Part shown: positions 38,298-43,814 of the stretch, piece after piece
How positions within the stretch are numbered: position 1 is the stretch's first letter
Layout: each line of letters opens with the position of its first letter
Assembly: GCA_036272915.1 (NCBI GenBank)
Contig: DATAXV010000164.1
Span: forward strand, 1 to 43,814
Length of the DNA: 43,814 nt
From: DATAXV01 sp036272915
Lineage (GTDB): Bacteria > Chloroflexota > Dormibacteria > Dormibacterales > Dormibacteraceae
Reading direction: 5' to 3'
The notes under the pieces: model-generated
Database searches by the model: none
Seen by the model: the letters and a program-made list of their open reading frames with translations, nothing else
Told to the model about the DNA's origin: nothing
Translations under genes and position numbers: made by a program

Positions 38298-39179
38298 TCA
38301 GGCGGCGCTGAGCAGCTCCAGGCAGCGTCTCGCCGCCCAGTCGTGGATGGCGGTGTCGGAGCCGGTCGCCTCGCCGACGCCCATGATCAGCGCGTAGCAG
38401 AGCACCCGCTCCCGGTAGGCGGCCAGGTGCCCGAGGCGCCGGCGGCAGTGCTGCTCCAGGCGCTCGAAGCAGGGCAGCCAGGTCGCCCAGAAGAGGGCGG
38501 TGGCGACGTCCCACAGAGGGTCGCCGCAGGAGGCCACGTCCCAGTCGAGGACGCCGGTGATGCGCAGCCCGTCGGTGAGCAGGTTGTTGGCGCCGAAGTC
38601 GCCGTGGATCAGCTGCCGGTCCTCCGGGCAGGCGGTCATCAGCCAGGCCAGGCAGTGGAGGACACGGGAGGAGTTCTCGGCGCCGACGGCGGCGGGGAGG
38701 TAGCGGGTGCGATCGCCGACGATGCCCTCCAGGTACGACCTCCAGGTCGCCGACGGCGCGCGTCCGACATCGTCGAGGACACCGAACCCGGCGGTGAAGG
38801 AGATGTCCGTGGCCCAGATCGCCAGCATCGCCTCGAGGGTGACGTCGAGCGTGGCCTCGACGACGGCGCTGGGGGCGTCCTGAAGGGTGAAGCCGGGCAG
38901 GCGCCGGGAGATGCAGTACTCGAGGCCGGGGGCATAGGGGCCGAGGGCGACCACCTCGGGCACCGGCACCAGGGCCGAGCCGAAGCGATGGTAGGCGAGG
39001 TGATCCTTGCGGAAGCCGGGTCCGGCGGCGCCGACGCGGAGGATGAAGGCGTCGCCGCCCATGGTGTAGGCGCAGGCACGGGACTCCACGCCCTCGGCGA
39101 GGGGCTGGATGTGCACCTGCCTGCCGTGCAACCGGCGGAGGAAGGACAGAAGCTCCGCATCCGAGATGTTCGGCCTCAA
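38298..39179 (-). CDS. Aminoglycoside phosphotransferase-family kinase
   Basis: About 293 residues if TTG at 39179 is the start. Bilobed APH/choline-kinase-like fold: N-lobe with AFILRVGAAGPGFRKDHLAY, the Brenner motif LIHGDFGANNLL (catalytic Asp and Asn) and the metal-binding DWDVASCGDPLWD. Members phosphorylate aminoglycosides, macrolides, homoserine, choline or other small alcohols; nothing fixes the substrate, so resistance should not be assumed. The frame is open far upstream and no ATG stands near the expected N-terminus, so the start is uncertain. Divergent from the secreted molybdopterin-domain-like gene and convergent with the TetR gene. Confidence 0.8.
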   Translation of the reverse strand: MRPNISDAELLSFLRRLHGRQVHIQPLAEGVESRACAYTMGGDAFILRVGAAGPGFRKDHLAYHRFGSALVPVPEVVALGPYAPGLEYCISRRLPGFTLQDAPSAVVEATLDVTLEAMLAIWATDISFTAGFGVLDDVGRAPSATWRSYLEGIVGDRTRYLPAAVGAENSSRVLHCLAWLMTACPEDRQLIHGDFGANNLLTDGLRITGVLDWDVASCGDPLWDVATALFWATWLPCFERLEQHCRRRLGHLAAYRERVLCYALIMGVGEATGSDTAIHDWAARRCLELLSAA

Positions 39180-39212
39180 CTCCGGGACATTTTGACGGGA
39201 GGCGCCGCCGCC

Positions 39213-39241
39213 TTGCTCGCATCCGTCTGGGCTGTTGCTAT
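39213..39241 (+). promoter_or_regulatory. Promoter of the secreted protein gene
   Basis: TTGCTC (39213-39218), 17-base spacer, TGCTAT (39236-39241). The predicted start at about 39248 falls in the hairpin at 39246-39268. Confidence 0.45.
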
Positions 39242-39245
39242 GTTT

Positions 39246-39268
39246 CGGTAGTCGAGTCCTGACTACCG
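39246..39268 (+). promoter_or_regulatory. Hairpin / inverted repeat at the 5' end of the transcript
   Basis: CGGTAGTC, loop GAGTCCT, GACTACCG: perfect 8-bp arms just after the -10, followed by a run of eight G (39268-39275) and then the start codon. It could be an operator or a structured leader. Confidence 0.45.
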
Positions 39269-39281
39269 GGGGGGGTTGTAC

Positions 39282-40271
39282 GTGCGTCGTCTGGTCCTGG
39301 CGCTCGCGTCCGTCGTCGCCAGCCTCGGCCTCGTCGCCGGTCCGGCCACGGCCGGGGCCGGACCGGCGCAGCCGGTCTCGGTGGGCGGGCAGGTGGCCGA
39401 CCCGGCCAGCTACACGGTCGCCCAGCTGGCGGCGCTGCCCCAGACCACGGTCCAGGTGCGGACGCTCCCCTGGGCCCCGGCCAGGACCGAGCAGGGGGTG
39501 CTGCTGGAGACGCTGGTGAACGACTCCTCGCCGAACCTGCCCGACGCCAAGAACGCACCGCTTCGCGTGGCGGTCACGGTGATCGGGCTCGGTGGCCGCT
39601 CGGTCACCTTCGCCCTCGGCGAGCTCGATCCCAGCTTCGGCAACCACCCCGCCGTCGTCGCCATCCGCCAGGACGGCGTGCTCCTGCCCAGCCCGGAGCT
39701 GGTCGTCCCCGGTGATTCCCTCCCGCTGCGCGACCTGGCGACGGTCGCCCGGATCGACGTCGCCGTCGAGAACCCGACGCCGACGACGCCGCCCGCCGGA
39801 GCCGTCGATCTCGCCGACCGGCGGCGGACGGTGCTGCTCACCCCGGCCCTGCTCGACCGGCTTCCGGCGAGGACGCTGAGCGTGACCTCCCTCGCCGGCA
39901 CCACGAGCGAGACCCTGACCGAACAGGGGCCGCCGCTGGTCGAGGTCCTCGCCGCGGCCGGCGTCGCGATCACGCCCGACACCTGGGTGGCCGCGGTCGG
40001 CGACGACGGCTACGTCGCCCTGGTCACGCCCGACGAGGCGCTGGTCGGCGGTAGACCGCTCCTCCTGTCCCTCGCCGAGGACGGCGCCGCCCTGCCCGAG
40101 CCGCGGCTGGTCGTCGACGGCGACGTCAAGGGCGGCCGCCACGTCTCCGGTTGGTCGACCTCGTCGTCGGCCAGGTGGCGTAGCCGTCTGCGCGTAGCGG
40201 AGGGCCTGGAAAGGCCTTACTATTCGCCTTTAGGAATACTGCGGATCGTAGGAGGTGCGTCATGGCGGTGA
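39282..40271 (+). CDS. Secreted molybdopterin-binding-domain-like protein, probable frameshift near its end
   Basis: As read, 329 residues. Signal peptide RRLVLALASVVASLGLVAGP with an ATAGA-type cleavage region. The mature part has two copies of a beta-rich domain like the oxidoreductase molybdopterin-binding (sulfite oxidase-like) fold; first GGQVADPASYTVAQLAALPQ and SPELVVPGD...LRDLATVARIDV, second LTPALLDRLPARTLSV and EPRLVVDGDVKGGRHVSG. No cofactor Cys is seen, so it may be non-catalytic. After HVSG (about 40152) the frame loses GC3 bias and overlaps aldH; shifting by one base gives LVDLVVGQVA then TAG at 40181-40183, matching the end of the first repeat. GTG 39282 is preferred; TTG 39276 is the alternative. 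Confidence 0.7.
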   Translation: MRRLVLALASVVASLGLVAGPATAGAGPAQPVSVGGQVADPASYTVAQLAALPQTTVQVRTLPWAPARTEQGVLLETLVNDSSPNLPDAKNAPLRVAVTVIGLGGRSVTFALGELDPSFGNHPAVVAIRQDGVLLPSPELVVPGDSLPLRDLATVARIDVAVENPTPTTPPAGAVDLADRRRTVLLTPALLDRLPARTLSVTSLAGTTSETLTEQGPPLVEVLAAAGVAITPDTWVAAVGDDGYVALVTPDEALVGGRPLLLSLAEDGAALPEPRLVVDGDVKGGRHVSGWSTSSSARWRSRLRVAEGLERPYYSPLGILRIVGGASWR

Positions 40272-41779
40272 TGCAGGTCGATCCCAATGTGAGCGAGTTC
40301 GTTGGGTCCACCCACAGGCTCCTGATCGGGGGGCAGTGGGTCGACTCGGCCAGCGGGGAGACCTTCGAGACCCTGAATCCGGCCACCGAGGAGCCGCTCG
40401 CCCGGGTGCAGCGCGGCAACGCGGAGGACATCGACAAGGCGGTCAGGGCGGCGCGCAAGGCGTTCGCCGACGACTCGCCCTGGCGCCGGATGAACGCTTC
40501 CGACCGAGGCAAGCTGATCCACCGGATCGGGGATCTGATCCTCGAGCACGGGGACGAGCTGGCCATGCTCGAGAGCCTGGACAACGGGAAGCCCTACACG
40601 GTCGCCCGGGCGGCCGACGTGGCCCTCGCCGCCGACCTCTTCCACTACATGTCCGGCTGGGCGACCAAGATCGAGGGCAACACGATCCCGATCTCGTCGG
40701 TCGCCGCCCCCGGCAACTACCTCGCCTTCACGCTTCGTGAGCCGGTGGGCGTGGTCGGCCAGATCATCCCCTGGAACTTCCCGCTGCTGATGGCGGCCTG
40801 GAAGCTGGGCCCGGCCCTGACCACCGGCTGCACGGTGGTGCTGAAGCCGGCCGAGCAGACCCCGCTCTCCGCGCTTCGCCTCGGCCAGCTGCTGCTCGAG
40901 GCGGGCGTCCCCGACGGCGTTGTCAACATCGTCACCGGCTTCGGCGAGGACTGCGGCGCCCCGCTGGCGGCGCACCCCGACGTCGACAAGGTCGCCTTCA
41001 CCGGGTCGACCGAGGTCGGCCGGATGATCGTCAAGGCGGCGGCGGGCAACCTCAAGAAGGTCTCGCTGGAGCTGGGCGGCAAGTCGCCCAACGTGGTCTA
41101 CGCGGACGCCGACATGGAGTTCGCCATCCCCGGCGCGGCCAACGGCATCTTCTTCAACCACGGCCAGTGCTGCAACGCCGGCTCCCGGCTGTTCGTCGAG
41201 AAGTCGGTCTTCGACCGGGTGGTCGAGGGCGTCGCCGACCAGGCCAAGAGCATCAAGATCGGCGTCGGCACCGACCCCGAGACGACGATGGGCCCGCTGA
41301 TCTCCGACGAGCAGTTCGGCAAGGTGCTGGGCTACCTGGAGTCGGGTCGCAACGACGGCGCCAGGGCGGTCGTCGGCGGCGGTCGGGCGGTCGTCGGCGG
41401 CGGTCGCGTGGGCGACCGCGGCTACTTCGTCCAGCCGACCATCCTCACCGAGACCAACCCCGACATGAAGGTGGTGCGGGAGGAGATCTTCGGTCCCGTG
41501 GTGACCGCGATCCCGTTCGACGATCCCTCGCAGATCGTGCCCGACGCCAACGACACCAACTACGGGCTGGCCGCCGGCGTCTTCACCCGTGACATCTCCA
41601 AGGCCTACAGGACGGTGCAGCGCCTGCGCGCCGGGACGGTGTGGGTGAACACCTACCACGTCTTCGACGCGGCGATGCCGTTCGGTGGCTACAAGGAGTC
41701 GGGCTGGGGCCGCGAGATGGGCCACAACGTGCTCGAGAACTACCTCGAAACCAAGTCGGTCGTGACGAGTCTGGGCTGA
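40262..41779 (+). CDS. NAD(P)-dependent aldehyde dehydrogenase
   Basis: 505 residues of the ALDH superfamily, oxidising an aldehyde to the acid. Seen: IIPWNFPLLMAAWKLGPAL (cofactor and oxyanion Asn), FTGSTEVGR, general base Glu in SLELGGKSPNVV, catalytic Cys in FFNHGQCCNAGSRLFV, REEIFGPVV and PFGGYKESGWGRE. Most like betaine/retinal-type class 1-2 ALDH; the substrate is not determined. ATG 40262 is preceded by TAGGAGG (40249-40255, spacing 6). A 7-residue AVVGGGR unit is repeated in tandem (369-375 and 376-382). A strong terminator follows. Confidence 0.93.
   Translation: MAVMQVDPNVSEFVGSTHRLLIGGQWVDSASGETFETLNPATEEPLARVQRGNAEDIDKAVRAARKAFADDSPWRRMNASDRGKLIHRIGDLILEHGDELAMLESLDNGKPYTVARAADVALAADLFHYMSGWATKIEGNTIPISSVAAPGNYLAFTLREPVGVVGQIIPWNFPLLMAAWKLGPALTTGCTVVLKPAEQTPLSALRLGQLLLEAGVPDGVVNIVTGFGEDCGAPLAAHPDVDKVAFTGSTEVGRMIVKAAAGNLKKVSLELGGKSPNVVYADADMEFAIPGAANGIFFNHGQCCNAGSRLFVEKSVFDRVVEGVADQAKSIKIGVGTDPETTMGPLISDEQFGKVLGYLESGRNDGARAVVGGGRAVVGGGRVGDRGYFVQPTILTETNPDMKVVREEIFGPVVTAIPFDDPSQIVPDANDTNYGLAAGVFTRDISKAYRTVQRLRAGTVWVNTYHVFDAAMPFGGYKESGWGREMGHNVLENYLETKSVVTSLG
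41366..41407 (+). repeat. 21-bp tandem duplication inside the ALDH gene
   Basis: Units 41366-41386 and 41387-41407 differ only in the last base and keep the frame, duplicating AVVGGGR. It lies in a surface loop before GDRGYFVQPT where family members normally have one copy. Confidence 0.85.
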
Positions 41780-41794
41780 CCTCGTCCACCGTGC

Positions 41795-41820
41795 CGGGGG
41801 GGCCGTTCGCGGCCCCCCCG
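41795..41820 (+). terminator. Terminator after aldehyde dehydrogenase
   Basis: CGGGGGGGCCG (41795-41805), tetraloop TTCG, CGGCCCCCCCG (41810-41820): 11-bp perfect stem with a stable UUCG-type loop, followed by ATTCTCTCC. A convincing intrinsic terminator. Confidence 0.85.
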
Positions 41821-41846
41821 ATTCTCTCCTCGACCAGGCCGCGGGA

Positions 41847-41901
41847 GGCCTGAACCGACGGCGACCCCGGACGGGAACGCCGCCGTCGAGGAGATCAGGC
41901 C
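41847..41901 (-). terminator. Two-tier hairpin after the GAF fusion gene
   Basis: GGCCTGA (41847-41853) pairs with TCAGGCC (41895-41901), and inside it CGACGGCG (41856-41863) pairs with CGCCGTCG (41881-41888). It starts 7 bases beyond the stop of the - strand gene and probably terminates it. Confidence 0.6.
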
Positions 41902-41908
41902 GGGTGGG

Positions 41909-43814
41909 TCACGAGTGGCGCGCCCGCTCGCGCTGAATGCGCAGCGGCTCCTGCGGCTCGCTCTGGCCGACCAGCGCGATCGCCGGCTCCGCGAATGAGG
42001 GCCGGGTCCCGATCTTGTAGCTCGACCAGTGGCCCTCGCCCAGCAGGCTCAGGGCCACCGCCTCCAGCTCCTGGATGCGCTGGTTGGAGCGGATCGCCTC
42101 CCGGATGGTGAGGATGCCGACCGCCGGGTGCCGCTTCTCGATCACGTGGCGGAGCATGGTCAGGTGCGCGTTGTCGGGAACCCCCGGCTCGCGGATCTTG
42201 CGCACCGCCGAGCGCACGTTGCTCTGGGTGCCGTCGATCGCCTCTCCGCGTCCGAAGTCGAACTTGTAGAAGTTGGCGCGGCCACCCCCGATGGGAGGCT
42301 CACCCGAAACCTTGATCCACTTCTGGTCGTCCACGCCCTTGCCGACGTCGATCACCAGCCGGACGGTGCGTCCATGGTGCGGGAAGGTGCCACGCATCCG
42401 GGCGTAGGTCTCCCGCTCGCCACCGAAGGGCTCGTGTCGGCCCACCTCCAGCGGCCGCTCCGGATCGAGCGTGATGCGGTCGATGGGAGCCAGCAGGGAG
42501 ACGATCGCGAACGCGTGCGGGACGAGGTCGGCGACCACTCCGATCTCGGCCGCCGCTCCGGTCAGCGGCTTCGCCTCGAGGATCTCGACCCTGACCTCAT
42601 CGACGCTGTCCATGAAGTCGCGCAGCGTGCGCTCCTCGGTGAGCAGCAGCTGGAAGAGGCGGACCTCGAGCTTGAAGTAGTAGTGGTCGGCGGCGATCAG
42701 CTCAACCCCGCCGGGAACGGTGTCCAGGAAGGCGCGATACGCCTCAGGGGAGGCGCCCAGCGGCTTCTCGATGACGACCACGTCCGAGAGCGAGTAGTAC
42801 CTGGCCAGCGCCGTCAGATGCGTCGCCGCCGGCGTCGCGATGTACGTGATCACGTAGCAGCTGGTCTCGAGCGCCTGCCACAGCTGCTCGTGGCCGGGAT
42901 CATCCTCGGAGTCCCAGTAGATGACGTCCCCGTTCTCGTGGATCTCCTGCTCGCGACCCGCCAGGCGCTCGCGGGCCTCGGCCCGCTCCACGATGTGAAT
43001 CCGGAAGTTGAAGAACTGCTTCAGCGTCAGCAGATGCTCGTAGGCCTTCTGCCCCCACATGCCGAACCCGAGAAGCACGAAGTCCTTCTGGATGTGGTTC
43101 TCCTCCTCGGCCAGAGCGTGGAGGCGAGCGTTCTTGATCGCGGTCGCCGACTGATGTCCCAGGTTCTGCGCCAGCTGCGCCTCGTCGGGGCGGAACCGTC
43201 GCCGGCGATCCTGCTGAGCCAGGATCGCGGCGCCGACCGGCTCTTCGCCGGCGAGCAGCGGCACGACCATCAGCGAACGCGGGTGGAAGGCCTGCCTGTA
43301 CTCCTCCGGCACCAGGTCGCTGGCCCCCGCATCCTCGATCACGATCGGCTGTCCGCGCTCCAACGCCTCGAACAGCATGCCGTGCTGGGTGCGCTCGCCC
43401 CGAAGCCGCGCCCAGCGACGGTCGCCGGTGGAGTCGGCGGCGCCGTACCAGCCCGAGGTGTCCTCGTCGTAGAGCGCGATCTGGCAGAGGGTGGCGTCGA
43501 CCAGACGGGCCAGGTTGCGGGCGACCAGGCGCAGCGTCTGATCGAGGTCGATGGAGGAGGAGATCGCCTTGGAGACGTCGGAGGCCACCTCCAGCTGCTC
43601 CGCGTGGCGGCTCGCCTCCTCGTAGAGCCGCGCGGTGTCCACGGCCACCGCGATCTGCGAGCCTGCCGCCTTCAGCGCCTCGACCTGGCGGCGCGAGGGC
43701 AGCTTCCCGGTCCGCACCTGGTAGCCGACCTCGAGCACCCCGTCGGCCCGGCGCCGGGTGTCGAGACCGAAGGGCCGGAAGATCCGGATCAGCTCTCCGT
43801 GCCGGTTGGCCACG
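41909..43814 (-). CDS. GAF-domain / G6PD-like (Gfo/Idh-type) dehydrogenase fusion, N-terminus outside window
   Basis: At least 635 residues, truncated by the window end. The first ~65 residues look like the end of one GAF domain (VLEVGYQVRTGKLP, then SQIAVAVDTARLYEEA); a second complete GAF spans about 75-235 (VSKAISSSIDLDQTLRLVA ... LMVVPLLAGEEPVGAAILA). Next, from about 243, a Rossmann domain with GFGMWGQKAYEHLL (GxGxxG), VVIEKPLGASPEAY at about 345 (EKP motif) and ELIAADHYYFK near 374, resembling the catalytic DHYLGK of glucose-6-phosphate dehydrogenase, then an alpha/beta C-terminal domain. GAF domains bind small ligands or mediate signalling; a sensor-regulated sugar dehydrogenase is inferred. 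The visible GTG at 43813 is probably internal. Confidence 0.75.
   Translation of the reverse strand, partial: VANRHGELIRIFRPFGLDTRRRADGVLEVGYQVRTGKLPSRRQVEALKAAGSQIAVAVDTARLYEEASRHAEQLEVASDVSKAISSSIDLDQTLRLVARNLARLVDATLCQIALYDEDTSGWYGAADSTGDRRWARLRGERTQHGMLFEALERGQPIVIEDAGASDLVPEEYRQAFHPRSLMVVPLLAGEEPVGAAILAQQDRRRRFRPDEAQLAQNLGHQSATAIKNARLHALAEEENHIQKDFVLLGFGMWGQKAYEHLLTLKQFFNFRIHIVERAEARERLAGREQEIHENGDVIYWDSEDDPGHEQLWQALETSCYVITYIATPAATHLTALARYYSLSDVVVIEKPLGASPEAYRAFLDTVPGGVELIAADHYYFKLEVRLFQLLLTEERTLRDFMDSVDEVRVEILEAKPLTGAAAEIGVVADLVPHAFAIVSLLAPIDRITLDPERPLEVGRHEPFGGERETYARMRGTFPHHGRTVRLVIDVGKGVDDQKWIKVSGEPPIGGGRANFYKFDFGRGEAIDGTQSNVRSAVRKIREPGVPDNAHLTMLRHVIEKRHPAVGILTIREAIRSNQRIQELEAVALSLLGEGHWSSYKIGTRPSFAEPAIALVGQSEPQEPLRIQRERARHS

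Noticed and set aside
38298..39179. Aminoglycoside-resistance gene
   Set aside because: Only the broad APH/choline kinase fold is visible; nothing specific to aminoglycosides, and no mobile element or resistance neighbours.
41780..41908. Possible small gene between aldH and the GAF fusion
   Set aside because: Region is filled by two terminator hairpins; the short + frame is the tail of a shadow ORF.
1..43814. CRISPR arrays, insertion sequences, tRNA and rRNA genes
   Set aside because: No regularly spaced repeats, transposase motifs, T-loop GGTTCGAATCC-type strings or rRNA signatures were found by eye on either strand.

Overview
This is a very GC-rich (roughly 70%) chromosomal window, densely packed with housekeeping genes that mostly lie on the + strand and often overlap by 1-4 bases (ATGA, GTGA, TTGA junctions). 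GTG and TTG starts are common. The order proS / rel / MBL hydrolase / aspS / alaS / ruvX / mltG / aroE / prepilin peptidase / aroK-aroB-aroQ / efp / nusB / tlyA-nadK-recN / scpA-scpB-rluB-cmk follows actinobacterial chromosomes. The DUF1292 gene between ruvX and mltG, the Asp23 gene before nusB and the SigB-type sigma factor recall Firmicutes. FtsA/PilM-like and baseplate-J-like genes point to Chloroflexota, Dormibacterota or a similar deep Terrabacteria lineage. That placement is inference; no rRNA is present.

Layout. 1-3319: end of a type-3 prolyl-tRNA synthetase, bifunctional (p)ppGpp synthetase/hydrolase, MBL hydrolase. 3344-6359: convergent DHH phosphoesterase and an APC permease flanked by long gene-free stretches, which looks inserted into the conserved block. 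6742-8547: aspS. 8557-8764: a candidate 6S-like structured RNA. 8791-11062: small membrane protein, DUF948 and YtxH proteins, a degenerate RsbW-like protein and its TTGA-coupled SigB/F-type sigma factor. 11100-16745: alaS, FtsA/PilM-like ATPase, baseplate-J-like membrane protein. 16748-22867: ruvX, DUF1292, mltG, aroE, prepilin peptidase, PH-domain protein, aroK, aroB, aroQ. 22851-28162: efp, Asp23, nusB, xseB-like, divergent-PAP2, tlyA, nadK, recN. 28165-31278: accessory pair of a GntR-TetR fusion regulator and a divergent FAD monooxygenase, then a DUF1275 protein. 31319-37558: scpA, scpB, rluB, cmk, plsC, dinG. 37649-43814: accessory genes (TetR regulator, APH-like kinase, secreted molybdopterin-domain-like protein with a probable frameshift, aldehyde dehydrogenase) and a truncated GAF / G6PD-like fusion on the - strand.

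How the genes work together. Translation and its control dominate (three tRNA synthetases, EF-P, stringent response, rRNA modification). They sit with cell-wall and division functions (mltG, FtsA-like), the shikimate pathway without aroC, and chromosome maintenance (recN, ScpAB, ruvX, dinG). Several genes have a -10-like hexamer about 5-9 bases before the start codon and no Shine-Dalgarno, which suggests leaderless transcripts. The most interesting items are the 6S-like RNA, the GAF-dehydrogenase fusion, the degenerate anti-sigma protein, the EF-P with Arg at its modification tip, and the regulator/monooxygenase pair with matched inverted operator sites.
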